Shown in pieces: positions 20,932 to 28,457 of a DNA stretch of 33,766 bases. The notes beneath the pieces were generated by a model. That model searched no databases. It worked only from the letters and a program-made list of their open reading frames with translations, and had not been told where the DNA came from. The stretch comes from a virus, in IMG/VR virus record IMGVR_UViG_3300013093_004149, positions 1 to 33,766 of that record; one strand, 5' to 3'. Both the position numbers and the translations under genes were made by a program. The stretch's first letter is position 1. Every line of letters starts with the position of its first letter.

Positions 20932-22149
20932 ATGGAAGTAGGATTTATTGGAGTTGGCAAATTAGGAATGGCCTGTGCTGAAACAATGGCAAGCCGTCAC
21001 AATGTTGTTGGGTATGATATTTATCCACGCGAAAGTAGCAAAATTAAAATTGCCACTCGATTAGAAGATGCTGTCTTAGGCAAAGAACTAGTATTCATTG
21101 CTGTACAAACACCACACGATCCCATTTACGGCGGTGATCAACCAATCACACACCTAAAGAACAAAGACTTTGACTATACCATAGTCAACGATGTATTAAA
21201 GCAAGTAAACGAAGTAGCAACCCCCAATCAATTAGTAGTATTAATCTCCACAGTTCTGCCCGGCACAACACGTAGAGAACTGAAGAACAACATTACCAAC
21301 GCACGTTTCATTTACAATCCATACTTAATCGCCATGGGTAGTGTAGAGTGGGACATGGTTAACCCAGAGATGGTTATCATTGGTACAGAGGACGGAAGCG
21401 AGACTGGCGATGCTCGCTTATTGACTGACTTCTATAGGACAATAATGGAAAACAATCCACGTTACGTTGTTGGTACGTGGGACGAAGCTGAATGTATTAA
21501 AGTGTTTTACAATACATTCATCTCGGCAAAAATTGGTCTTGTTAATATGATTCAAGACGTTGCTATTAAACAAGGCAACATCGATGTAGACGTAGTAACA
21601 GATGCGCTGGCTAAGTCTACAATGCGTATTATGGGACCAAAGTATATGACAGCAGGTATGGGAGATGCAGGGCCTTGTCATCCACGTGATAACATTGCCT
21701 TGCGTTACCTAGCAGAAAACCTAGACTTAGGTTACGATATATTTGATACAATTATGAAAGCACGTGAGGTACAGGCACGTAATATGGCACGTTATATTTA
21801 CGACCATAGAGAAGGACTTCCTGTTTATATTCACGGCAAAGCCTATAAGCCTAACGTAGCATACTTAGAAGGTAGTTATAGTTTGCTAGTAGGTTACTAT
21901 TTAAAACAATGGGGTATTGATCCTGTCTACATCGATCCTTTAACAGAAGAATCTGTTCCTGAGTCGGTGATGGGCTGTGTATTGTTAGCGCACAACCAAC
22001 AGGTAACATATGGATACGCTGGTGTAACCGACAATCAAACATTGTATTGCCGTATTGATCCTGGTAGTATTATCATTGACCCTTGGCGCAAGTATCCGCA
22101 GAACGGAAATATTCGAGTTATACACTATGGCAATACCCGCGGTAGTTAA
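20932..22149 (+). CDS. UDP-glucose/GDP-mannose 6-dehydrogenase family protein
   Basis: The 405-residue protein has a Rossmann NAD site at its start (GVGKLG, residues 7-12) and the family motifs AVQTP, STVLPGTTR (106-114) and GDAGPCHPRD. The last holds catalytic C249, and a later KAYKPN corresponds to the family's AFKPNTDD. It would oxidise a nucleotide sugar to the uronic acid with two NAD+, feeding capsule or LPS sugars. The tail YGYAGVTDNQTLYCRIDPG-IIDPW resembles the UDP-binding C-terminal domain. At 405 residues it is close to the usual length (about 390-450). It is first in an operon with an oxygenase and an amidinotransferase. Which nucleotide sugar it uses is not visible. Confidence 0.88.
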   Translation: MEVGFIGVGKLGMACAETMASRHNVVGYDIYPRESSKIKIATRLEDAVLGKELVFIAVQTPHDPIYGGDQPITHLKNKDFDYTIVNDVLKQVNEVATPNQLVVLISTVLPGTTRRELKNNITNARFIYNPYLIAMGSVEWDMVNPEMVIIGTEDGSETGDARLLTDFYRTIMENNPRYVVGTWDEAECIKVFYNTFISAKIGLVNMIQDVAIKQGNIDVDVVTDALAKSTMRIMGPKYMTAGMGDAGPCHPRDNIALRYLAENLDLGYDIFDTIMKAREVQARNMARYIYDHREGLPVYIHGKAYKPNVAYLEGSYSLLVGYYLKQWGIDPVYIDPLTEESVPESVMGCVLLAHNQQVTYGYAGVTDNQTLYCRIDPGSIIIDPWRKYPQNGNIRVIHYGNTRGS

Positions 22150-22645
22150 ATATCATATTCCAAAGTTTTGGGACGACGAATATAAATCGTTAACCTACAT
22201 CAACGAGCCATTCAACGACGATCCAAATGTTGCCCATTGGCTAGCACTAGGTTACCCTGGTAAGTTCACAGGTGATATGTGTGATATGCGTAGCCCACAA
22301 CCGTCCTGGAACGATAAGTTTATTGATTTTTTTAAAGAAGAAGGTTGGCAAGATGTATGTACCAGTTACTATCGTATGATGCCCGGTACTATACTGCCAA
22401 CGCACAGTGATTTATATTTAAAATACATTGATTTGTTTGGCCTGTATGGTCAAGAATTATCAATACGACGAGCTATAGTATTTTTAGAGGACTGGCAACC
22501 CGGGCACTATGCCGAATACATAGACGCACCTTATACAAATTGGCGAGCTGGTGCTACTGTTGAATGGCCGTACGACACCCCACATATGGCCGCTAACATA
22601 GGATCTACTCCGAGATACACTTTACAAATTACAGGACACCAATGA
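22127..22645 (+). CDS. 2OG-Fe(II) dioxygenase-like protein
   Basis: I chose the ATG at 22127, which gives MAIPAVVKYHIPKFWDDEY, over an upstream frame that only extends through the previous gene. The start overlaps the dehydrogenase by 23 bases. The protein has a beta-helix core with H93-x-D95 (PTHSDLY), distal H153 (TPHMAANIG) and R163 (PRYTLQITG). These match the HxD...H iron triad and the 2-oxoglutarate-binding Arg of the 2OG-Fe(II) superfamily, of the aspartyl/asparaginyl beta-hydroxylase-like type. Such proteins are common in cyanophage-type genomes, and they hydroxylate peptides or small molecules. The substrate is unknown. Confidence 0.75.
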   Translation: MAIPAVVKYHIPKFWDDEYKSLTYINEPFNDDPNVAHWLALGYPGKFTGDMCDMRSPQPSWNDKFIDFFKEEGWQDVCTSYYRMMPGTILPTHSDLYLKYIDLFGLYGQELSIRRAIVFLEDWQPGHYAEYIDAPYTNWRAGATVEWPYDTPHMAANIGSTPRYTLQITGHQ

Positions 22646-23562
22646 TTAGTAGTTATAATGAATGGGATAATTTAAAACGTGTAGTAGTTGGCATCGCTGA
22701 CTATGCTAATTGGCCCAGTAAAGATCCAGTCTTTGCGTTAGAGTCAGAAAAAACAACCTGGGAAAAAACTCCAGTGCCCAGTGGTCCTGTGCCACAGTGG
22801 ATTATTGACGAAACCAACGAAGACCTAAACAATTTATGCCAGGCACTTTCTAGTCTAGGGGTTGAGGTTGTGCGACCCACTGGTCTAAACTTTCAAGAAC
22901 TAGGCGGGTTATATAATTATTGTCCACGTGATAGATTTATAGTCTACGGAGATGTTGTTGTTGATCCAGCAATGATGTATCCTTGTAGAGATATGGAATA
23001 TGAATCCTACGTAGATATTTTAGCTGACGCTAAACGTATTATCACTATGCCCAGAGATCAGGGTATGATACTTGATGCGGCCAATGTATGCCGGTTGGGT
23101 GATAAAATGTTATTCCTTGAAAGTGCGTCAGGCAACAGACCGGCGTATGAATGGTTGTGCGAGCAATTCCCCGAGGTAACTATAGAACTGTGTAATTTTT
23201 ATAGTGGCGTACATATTGACTCAACCATTGTACCTTTACGTCCTGGATTGGTGTTAATAAATGGTAGCCGTGTAAACTTTGATACGGTACCAAGAGTATT
23301 CGACGGATGGCATAAAGTATGGATACACGATGTAGAGGCACAAGATTTTTATGAATACCCCTATGCCAGCAAATGGATAGGATTGAATATGTTAGCCGTT
23401 AATCAACATACTGTTATAGTAGATCAACAACAGTCTAATCTATTTGCCTTACTAGAATCATATAAGTTTACAGTTATACCTCTTAAACTACGCCATAGTC
23501 GTACACTTGGCGGTGGCTTCCATTGTGTTACACTAGATTTATTGCGAGATAGCAATAAATAG
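22642..23562 (+). CDS. amidinotransferase-like protein (glycine/inosamine amidinotransferase family)
   Basis: The 306-residue protein shows the pentein-fold signatures of amidinotransferases. It has NEWDNLKRVVVG at its start, YCPRDRFIVYGD near 96, an acidic residue around 150, H191 with D193 (GVHIDSTIVPL) and the catalytic cysteine C295 in GGGFHCVTLDLLR. Family members move an amidino group from arginine to an amine (glycine, scyllo-inosamine or others). Its ATGA link to the oxygenase and the operon start at the sugar dehydrogenase suggest use on an amino-sugar or envelope component. A free small molecule, or deiminase activity in the same fold, is also possible. Confidence 0.85.
   Translation: MISSYNEWDNLKRVVVGIADYANWPSKDPVFALESEKTTWEKTPVPSGPVPQWIIDETNEDLNNLCQALSSLGVEVVRPTGLNFQELGGLYNYCPRDRFIVYGDVVVDPAMMYPCRDMEYESYVDILADAKRIITMPRDQGMILDAANVCRLGDKMLFLESASGNRPAYEWLCEQFPEVTIELCNFYSGVHIDSTIVPLRPGLVLINGSRVNFDTVPRVFDGWHKVWIHDVEAQDFYEYPYASKWIGLNMLAVNQHTVIVDQQQSNLFALLESYKFTVIPLKLRHSRTLGGGFHCVTLDLLRDSNK
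23554..23561 (+). promoter_or_regulatory. late-promoter-like octamer AATAAATA
   Basis: 7 of 8 to TATAAATA, 20 bases before the next start. It overlaps Asn-Lys-stop codons, so coincidence is possible. Confidence 0.35.
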
Positions 23563-23581
23563 TAGTAACATTTGGAATATT

Positions 23582-24313
23582 ATGAACTTTCAGAATTATA
23601 CTGATGCAATACTATCTGCTCTCAAATATAATCCTCGTATGCAGGATGTTATATTTAAAAAGCAACAGATACTTGACACAGTTTACACCACAGAAAATTT
23701 AACACCAACCACAGTATTATTTGTTGGTTTTAACCCCGCAATTATCAGCTGTCAGGCCAAGAGTATTTCAGTGACCGAGATATCAGACACAGCACAACAA
23801 TTTTTAAAAAGCCAGGGAGTAAAATTTACCTATATAGATCCAGCTAAATTAGACGCACACAAAAAGAAGTTTGAGTGCGTAATTGCCATGGATGAGTATT
23901 TTACCTTTGCTGAATCAGACACCGAACAACAAACCAAAATTGCCAATATTTGTAACCTAGCCACAGACTTTGTGATAAGTACAGTTAGGGATTATAAAAA
24001 TCAGGACTACAAAGATCGCGACTTTAGTCAACCAACTAATGTACGCAATGGTTCTGATATTCGTATATACTTAGAATCGCACGATTGGGACCTAAAAGAT
24101 CGAACACGTTGGAATACAATGGTTTACGAAATTGGTCCGGATAGTTCGTTAGTAACTTATGGAACGTTTGAAAGACGTACAATGTTTTTTAAACAGTTAG
24201 CAAAATTTAGTATAGACGCAGGAGCAGTGAATTTCCTCGTACACAAGAACATTATGTATAAGAGTTTAATCAAAAAGAACTACGAACACGTGGTTAGCAT
24301 ACAATTCAACTAA
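23582..24313 (+). CDS. Rossmann/methyltransferase-like hypothetical protein (243 aa)
   Basis: The protein has a helical N-terminus (FQNYTDAILSALKYNPRMQD) and TTVLFVGFNPAIISC near residue 43, which could be the first strand and glycine loop of a Rossmann fold. FECVIAMDEYFTFAESD near 95 resembles the fourth strand of SAM methyltransferases. The rest (FVISTVRDYKNQDYKDRDF, GSDIRIYLESHDWD) fits the same fold, but the typical GxGxG loop is not complete, so SAM binding is uncertain. Upstream is the amidinotransferase and downstream a fibre-like gene. Function unknown. Confidence 0.65.
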   Translation: MNFQNYTDAILSALKYNPRMQDVIFKKQQILDTVYTTENLTPTTVLFVGFNPAIISCQAKSISVTEISDTAQQFLKSQGVKFTYIDPAKLDAHKKKFECVIAMDEYFTFAESDTEQQTKIANICNLATDFVISTVRDYKNQDYKDRDFSQPTNVRNGSDIRIYLESHDWDLKDRTRWNTMVYEIGPDSSLVTYGTFERRTMFFKQLAKFSIDAGAVNFLVHKNIMYKSLIKKNYEHVVSIQFN

Positions 24314-24320
24314 AGAATAA

Positions 24321-25388
24321 ATGGATATACAACAACAAGTCAAAGCAATCGTAGATAACATAATCGCAGAAGTAAACACAAATATACAAAGCCAGATTGA
24401 AAGCATTGTAGAAAAACAAGTAACTGCGTTAGTTAAAAAGATTCCCATACAGCAGATGTTTGAACAAACATTTGCCAGTGGCCTAACAGCTCAAACATTT
24501 GAATTCCCCGACGCCAGTATTCCAGCCACAGCAATACAGTCCGGAAACCTAGCGTTGTCTGGTAGTCAAATCTCTGGTGGCATAATTGAAAATTTTAGTA
24601 GCACTGGTATTGATGACAAATCAACACAATGTCAACTGACAATTCTTGACGAAGCTATTGTAGTCGAAAACAATTTGCTAACACGGGACCTTACTGTCAA
24701 AGGTACAGTCAACATCGAAGGCGATTTAAATATCACTGGAGTAGTTCCCAAGACCAGTACAATGTACACTAGTTTAGTAGCTGATGCTACCAACAATGTT
24801 CGTGCTAGCCTAAATGATTCTGTGTTTGCTGGATTTAGTTCTTTGGTCTTTAAGCAGATTAAAGAAGAAGGATTAGATCTTACCAAGATCACATTAAACG
24901 GTCAAGAAATTGTCAATGGTCCTAATTTAAGTTCAACTATTGTTAATAGTAATCTACGAACAGTTGGCGCACTTACCGAATTACAGGTCGTTGGCGAAAG
25001 TTTGTTTAGTTCAACGCTGTACGTTACTAATAAACGTGTAGGCGTTAACACTATTGAACCTAATCAAAGTTTAAGTATTTGGGATCAAGAAGTTGAAATT
25101 GGATTTGGTAAACTAGAAACCAACGTTGGTATTATTGGATTGCCACGTAATCAGTCCTTAGTACTAAGCACCAACGGTAAGAAAAACATCACACTCAGTC
25201 CTGATGGTGGCGTGGCAGTTGACACTATTTCAATAGGACAGATCACTGTAATGAGCAACGACAGCCCGCCAGCCAATGATATGCCAAAAGGTACTGTAGT
25301 CTTTAACAGTAATCCTAATATTGGTGGTCCGATGGGGTGGGTAAGTTTAGGTGGCGCTCGGTGGGCCAACTTTGGCATTATTGATTAA
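24321..25388 (+). CDS. fibre-like structural protein (355 aa)
   Basis: An N-terminal helical segment (MDIQQQVKAIVDNIIAEVN, IQSQIESIVEKQVTALVKK) may form a trimeric coiled coil. From about residue 60 a repetitive beta region follows, with ISGGIIENFSSTGIDDKSTQ, LTVKGTVNIEGDLNITGVV, LTELQVVGESLFSSTLYV and a GVNTIEPNQSLSIW-like motif near 230. The C-terminus has PPANDMPKGTVVFNSNP and GGPMGWVSLGGARW, typical of phage fibre or baseplate-wedge proteins. It was not matched to a T4 gene. Its last 11 bases overlap the convergent minus-strand gene. Confidence 0.75.
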   Translation: MDIQQQVKAIVDNIIAEVNTNIQSQIESIVEKQVTALVKKIPIQQMFEQTFASGLTAQTFEFPDASIPATAIQSGNLALSGSQISGGIIENFSSTGIDDKSTQCQLTILDEAIVVENNLLTRDLTVKGTVNIEGDLNITGVVPKTSTMYTSLVADATNNVRASLNDSVFAGFSSLVFKQIKEEGLDLTKITLNGQEIVNGPNLSSTIVNSNLRTVGALTELQVVGESLFSSTLYVTNKRVGVNTIEPNQSLSIWDQEVEIGFGKLETNVGIIGLPRNQSLVLSTNGKKNITLSPDGGVAVDTISIGQITVMSNDSPPANDMPKGTVVFNSNPNIGGPMGWVSLGGARWANFGIID

Positions 25389-26469
25389 GCAGTACACGAC
25401 CAAACGGTTGTTTAAAATCGTGATACCAATCTCTTCCATACATTAAATTAAAATTATGATCTACCGTATCACGGCAACGTGCTAGTATGCTGGTCTGATC
25501 TTGGCGACATAACCACTGTAGTTGTTCTAAAGCGGCCTGATGCCGTTGTGTAGCCGGTTCTATTTCATCATAGCTTTCGTCTATGATATCACCAAATGTT
25601 TTAAATCCTAGCTCACGTAAGCCACGTAGTGCGTATCTATGACTTAGGTGTACGAACAATCTACGAGCCAGTATAGGCTTAACAGTTTTTTCTGTATAAA
25701 ACACATAGTCGTTGTTAAAGTTAGTTTCACAGACTAAACTGTAGGCTGTTTGATTATAGACATCTATAGGAATAATCTGACTTAGACTCATACGGTGTCC
25801 ATAGTACCGTACACGATCCACAGTCCACTCTACACCTTCGTGATCTTCAAGGCCTGTTAATTCCCAACGCCACTGTCCGGGGTTATCTGCGCTAAAATTA
25901 ATCTGATGTGTGTTTACGTAAGTTACGGTACCTTGATTAATTAGTCCAGTATCAACAATAAAATCATAAGCCTGATCTCTATGCGGTTTTTTACGGCCTA
26001 ACAATGCGTCAAACATCAAAGGTTTTGTTTGGTATGGTGTTAAACTGTACAGGGTGCTGGGACGTACATTCTTGTAAAAGTGTACACTCGTAGTAAACCA
26101 ATCTAAAAATGGGTGTACTTCACTATAGTGTAATTTATCATTGAGTATGCCGCAGACAAACCACGCAATTTTTGGCCTATCATACCGCCGCATAAAATCT
26201 ACTGTACGTGGATGTAACTCACTGCCTAAAATAATAACAGCTTCACACGAATCATAGACTTGGTCAATGAGTTGTTCTACACTATTGTTGTAGGGATAAG
26301 GAATTTGAAAACAGGCTACTCGGCGCTGATGCTGGCTACCAATAAACGAATCTACATCAGAATAGTAGGTCCAATTATTTCTAATAGGACCTACTAGTTC
26401 ATTAAAGTGATATCTAAAAACTGGTTCACTAACATCAAGGACAAATAGTCCTAGATCTTGAACTGCCAT
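25378..26469 (-). CDS. glycosyltransferase-like protein, second family member
   Basis: The 363-residue protein resembles that at 19718 in its C-terminal half: FYTEKTVKPILARRLFVHLS, LRELGFKTFGDIIDESYDE, and a helical end. From about residue 90 the N-terminal half has ELHPRTVDFMRRYDRPKIAWFVCG, which could be the first Rossmann part. It probably transfers a sugar to a surface or virion glycan. It starts 6 bases after the small membrane protein at 26476 on the same strand, with no ribosome binding site seen, so it may depend on coupling. It converges with the fibre-like gene with an 11-base overlap. Confidence 0.65.
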   Translation of the reverse strand: MAVQDLGLFVLDVSEPVFRYHFNELVGPIRNNWTYYSDVDSFIGSQHQRRVACFQIPYPYNNSVEQLIDQVYDSCEAVIILGSELHPRTVDFMRRYDRPKIAWFVCGILNDKLHYSEVHPFLDWFTTSVHFYKNVRPSTLYSLTPYQTKPLMFDALLGRKKPHRDQAYDFIVDTGLINQGTVTYVNTHQINFSADNPGQWRWELTGLEDHEGVEWTVDRVRYYGHRMSLSQIIPIDVYNQTAYSLVCETNFNNDYVFYTEKTVKPILARRLFVHLSHRYALRGLRELGFKTFGDIIDESYDEIEPATQRHQAALEQLQWLCRQDQTSILARCRDTVDHNFNLMYGRDWYHDFKQPFGRVLLNQ

Positions 26470-26475
26470 TGGATA

Positions 26476-26700
26476 TTACTTAGCGGCTTTTGGTTTGCGT
26501 GTTGTAGCTTTTTTAACTGTGGCTTTTGCTTTGGTAGCAACAACCTTAACTTCTTCTTCAACTTTGGCTTCAACAGCTTTAACTTCAGCAACTTCTTCTT
26601 TGATGGCTTCAGCAATAGTTTCTTTTTTGCTAAATGCTTTGATCAAAGTCCAAGCGATAGCAACGATTAATGCTATACCAATGATTGTTGTAAAATCCAT
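26476..26700 (-). CDS. small membrane protein with Lys/Ala-rich tail (74 aa)
   Basis: A membrane helix (about 5-23, IIGIALIVAIAWTLIKAF) is followed by an acidic helix (about 26-53) and a basic Ala/Lys/Thr tail (VATKAKATVKKATTRKPKAAK), which resembles histone H1 or DNA-binding tails. AGGAG lies in front of the ATG and a GCTAAATA variant is 30 bases upstream, which supports this strand. The opposite strand holds open frames of the same low-complexity region, but they lack start signals. Confidence 0.65.
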   Translation of the reverse strand: MDFTTIIGIALIVAIAWTLIKAFSKKETIAEAIKEEVAEVKAVEAKVEEEVKVVATKAKATVKKATTRKPKAAK

Positions 26701-26729
26701 TTTAAATCTCCTATTCGAATAGATACTAA

Positions 26730-26737
26730 TATTTAGC
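26730..26737 (-). promoter_or_regulatory. late-promoter variant GCTAAATA
   Basis: On the minus strand, 29 bases before the small membrane protein. It is the third GCTAAATA found at a unit start in this window. Confidence 0.45.
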
Positions 26738-26769
26738 GAACATTTTGGTGAAATAAAAATATTAAAATA

Positions 26770-26811
26770 TTGCGTCGCAACATAAATAAATGTATACTAT
26801 AACTTAGTATA
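26770..26811 (+). promoter_or_regulatory. promoter region of the phasin-like gene with two inverted repeats
   Basis: The region holds the perfect palindrome TTGCGTCGCAA (26770-26780), then CATAAATA (26781-26788, 7 of 8 to the late octamer). TATACTA (26793-26799), TAACT and TAGTATA (26805-26811) follow as a perfect 7-bp inverted repeat. TTGCGT and TATACT are 17 bases apart, so the repeat covers a -10 box and the predicted start. This suggests an early and a late promoter, with a possible operator. Confidence 0.5.
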
Positions 26812-26818
26812 GCAGTAA

Positions 26819-26846
26819 ACAAGATGCTGAATAGTTCGGGTCTTGT
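26819..26846 (+). promoter_or_regulatory. 5' UTR hairpin ahead of the phasin-like gene
   Basis: ACAAGA (26819-26824) pairs with TCTTGT (26841-26846). CGCTTAATAAAGGA then leads to the ATG, as in the hsp20 leader. Confidence 0.4.
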
Positions 26847-26878
26847 AATAACATTTCGCTTAATAAAGGAAAAATAAA

Positions 26879-27094
26879 ATGTTTAAATCAATCGTAGATC
26901 AAGTAGCAAAAGCAAGCAAGACACCTTTAACATACGTTGAAGACAAGGCAATCCGTGCTAACCTAGAAACTCTAGTAGATTCTTATGCGGATTTTACTAA
27001 GACTGTTTATGACACCAATTTAGAGTTGGCTAAACAGGTTGTTGAGACTACAAAATCTGTGGACTTTTCTAAGTTTTTCGCAGTAGCTAAGTAA
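26879..27094 (+). CDS. phasin-like helical protein (71 aa)
   Basis: The protein is all-helical and amphipathic, with VDQVAKASKTPLTYVEDKAI, LETLVDSYADFTKTVYDTN and LELAKQVVETTKSVDF. Its E-x-L-x-x-x-x-x-F-x-x-x-x-x-x-x-N-L-E-L-A-K pattern is like the core of phasin family proteins, which coat polyhydroxyalkanoate granules, though it is shorter than cellular phasins. AAAGGA precedes the ATG. The gene stands alone between a strong promoter region and a strong terminator, so it is expressed by itself, probably at high level. The phasin label rests on pattern only. Confidence 0.7.
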   Translation: MFKSIVDQVAKASKTPLTYVEDKAIRANLETLVDSYADFTKTVYDTNLELAKQVVETTKSVDFSKFFAVAK

Positions 27095-27118
27095 TCCTGT
27101 TGTGTAAAAACAACACCC

Positions 27119-27146
27119 AAAAACCCCGTAAAAACGGGGTTTTTTT
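27119..27146 (+). terminator. strong intrinsic terminator
   Basis: AAAAACCCCGT (27119-27129), loop AAAA and ACGGGGTTTTT (27134-27144) form a perfect stem ending in a T run. It separates the phasin-like gene from the next promoter. Confidence 0.9.
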
Positions 27147-27162
27147 ACGGCCAAAATTCCGG

Positions 27163-27201
27163 TAGACCCAAAATGCCCAAAATGCTATACTAACGGTATA
27201 G
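27163..27201 (+). promoter_or_regulatory. sigma70-type promoter with inverted repeat over the -10
   Basis: TAGACC (27163-27168) and TATACT (27186-27191) are 17 bases apart. CTATAC (27185-27190), TAACG, GTATAG (27196-27201) is a perfect inverted repeat across the -10 and start. It resembles the one at 26793. Confidence 0.6.
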
Positions 27202-27221
27202 TAATTAACAAGGAGCTAAAA

Positions 27222-27485
27222 ATGGTTGGATTAACAGTTGTTGAAGGCGATACTATTCGTGCGTACGACTTCAAACCAATGTTGGGCCGTGAAGACTGTT
27301 TTATCGAAGGTCGTGTAGTTGATGCTCACAGCACCGAACAGGGTTACCAGGCTTACAAGATTTTGGTTACCAAAGATTCTTGGAGCGATGCCGAATGCAA
27401 GGGTCGTGTTGGTATTGAAATGTTTGTTCCTTGGCGTGTGAGCTTTAATGAGTTCCAAGGTCGTATCATTAACTTGAGCCGATAA
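27222..27485 (+). CDS. small phage hypothetical protein (87 aa)
   Basis: AAGGAG precedes the ATG by 6 bases. The protein is beta-rich: GLTVVEGDTIRAYDFKPM, DCFIEGRVVDA, YQAYKILVTKDSW and VGIEMFVPWRVSFNEFQGRI. This is the pattern of a small barrel domain conserved in marine T4-like phages, from memory, without a known function. It is the first gene after a strong promoter, so it is likely early. The next gene follows 1 base after the stop. Confidence 0.75.
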   Translation: MVGLTVVEGDTIRAYDFKPMLGREDCFIEGRVVDAHSTEQGYQAYKILVTKDSWSDAECKGRVGIEMFVPWRVSFNEFQGRIINLSR

Positions 27486-27486
27486 C

Positions 27487-27720
27487 ATGAAAACTATGTC
27501 TTGGGAATATAAAATTTTCACACCTGGATTCATACCGGGCGGAGGGTTGTGGCGGTTAGCCCGTAGAGAGGAAGTAGAACTTTTCCGTCCAGATTTGACT
27601 CTGGACGAAAGAGACGAGGCCTGGATTTTACATAATATAAATGAATTGGGTAAAGATGGGTGGGAACTTACACACGTTGAAAAAGACAAGTATTTTTTTA
27701 AAAGGTCAATTATAAACTAA
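27487..27720 (+). CDS. DUF4177-like small protein (77 aa)
   Basis: The protein has MSWEYKIFTPG at its start and LHNINELGKDGWELTHVEKDKYFFKR at its end. The pairing of WEYK with LNxLGKxGWEL is the hallmark of DUF4177, a small ferredoxin-like domain of unknown role. A positively charged insert (LARREEVELFRPDLTLDER) lies between. It is translationally close to the previous gene (1 base) and probably shares its promoter. Confidence 0.7.
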   Translation: MKTMSWEYKIFTPGFIPGGGLWRLARREEVELFRPDLTLDERDEAWILHNINELGKDGWELTHVEKDKYFFKRSIIN

Positions 27721-27784
27721 GGCTGTAATGGGGTCTTGCGATCCTTGGGGAGCCTTGATACCCCAGAAACTTGCGGTCACTTTT

Positions 27785-27820
27785 TGCTGGTTTTTGACTC
27801 TAAATAAAAACCAGCACTTT
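27785..27820 (+). terminator. long inverted repeat with a late-promoter-like loop
   Basis: TGCTGGTTTTT (27785-27795) pairs perfectly with AAAAACCAGCA (27806-27816), followed by CTTTT, so it can end transcription. The loop holds TCTAAATA (27799-27806, 7 of 8 to TATAAATA), placed for the gene at 27837. The 60 bases before it (27721-27780) hold other small inverted repeats (TGGGG/CCCCA) and no gene. Confidence 0.55.
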
Positions 27821-27836
27821 TAATCAGGAGGCTGAT

Positions 27837-28088
27837 ATGCTAGTAGAAGATAAATTTTGTGTTATTGAATTTAACGGCAAGAAATACGATAGCCGTCACG
27901 GTGGCCCATTTGATCGCGGTAGTGCTGACAGTTGGTACAGTCGTCCACGTGATCCACATTTTTACCTGGGTGACAGTTATAACAGCCACGAAGTTACTCG
28001 TGACCTAATGACCCCGGATCAGGTTGAAGCGTACCTTGCTGGTTACGACTACAATGAACGTTTTGGTGGTAAAAAGGATTGGGATTAA
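27837..28088 (+). CDS. conserved-type small phage protein (83 aa)
   Basis: The ATG has a strong CAGGAGG 7 bases upstream. The protein contains CVIEFNGKKYDSRHGGPFDRG, SADSWYSRPRDPHFYLGD and MTPDQVEAYLAGYDYNERFG. The GGPFDRGSADSWYxRPRxPHxxxGD block is a signature I recall from many marine T4-like phages. It has no known role. The many His/Asp/Tyr residues could bind nucleic acid or metal. The stop overlaps the next start (TAATG). Confidence 0.8.
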   Translation: MLVEDKFCVIEFNGKKYDSRHGGPFDRGSADSWYSRPRDPHFYLGDSYNSHEVTRDLMTPDQVEAYLAGYDYNERFGGKKDWD

Positions 28089-28423
28089 TGAGTAATGTAT
28101 TTTTACTCAGCTGGGACTGTGAAGGTCTAGAGGCTGTGGTTAACGTAACCGAATACGAAAAAGCCACAGCCTGGGCCTTGCTAGAAGGCAAGCAAGTAAC
28201 ACCTGAATTGAACAGTATTGTTCAACGATTGTTACTTCGTGCTAGAGCAAACTCACAACGCCATTATGAAATTTATACAATGTCTGCCGTTGACGGAATT
28301 TCGGAAAAGGATATTCGTGAAATGTTTGAAAATGATCCGCAAGGTTCGGCTGAGTTAATACGTGATCGCGGCAACCAGATTTTTTCAGACCGGGTAGAAA
28401 AATCCCGAGTTAAGATTGTTTGA
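28088..28423 (+). CDS. phage hypothetical protein (111 aa)
   Basis: I used the ATG at 28088, one base into the previous stop, rather than the TTG at 28079. The protein begins SNVFLLSWDCEGLEAVVNV and has ATAWALLEGKQVTPELNSIV and ISEKDIREMFENDPQG. The last is an EF-like helical region without a calcium loop. It looks like a cytoplasmic alpha/beta protein. Its end (TTTGACA) contributes the -35 box of the next promoter. Function unknown. Confidence 0.75.
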   Translation: MSNVFLLSWDCEGLEAVVNVTEYEKATAWALLEGKQVTPELNSIVQRLLLRARANSQRHYEIYTMSAVDGISEKDIREMFENDPQGSAELIRDRGNQIFSDRVEKSRVKIV

Positions 28424-28448
28424 CAATAAAATCCCAATAAGGTATAAT
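28420..28448 (+). promoter_or_regulatory. consensus sigma70 promoter
   Basis: TTGACA (28420-28425) and TATAAT (28443-28448) are both perfect and 17 bases apart. The expected start near 28455 is only about 3 bases before the ATG at 28458, so the first gene would be almost leaderless. Confidence 0.8.
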
Positions 28449-28457
28449 ATACAGACT

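Noticed and set aside
22141-22150. GTTAAATA as a possible late promoter.
   Set aside because: It lies after the start codon of the oxygenase gene and no gene start follows at a suitable distance.
26458-26722. Open frames on the plus strand opposite the small membrane protein, one very rich in Phe/Asn and one in Ala/Ser/Thr.
   Set aside because: They mirror the Lys/Ala/Glu-rich minus-strand gene, which has AGGAG and a late promoter variant; the plus frames have neither.
27721-27780. Possible riboswitch or small structured RNA, with small repeats such as TGGGG/CCCCA.
   Set aside because: No known riboswitch consensus could be recognised by eye and the stems are short; only the terminator-like repeat after it is supported.
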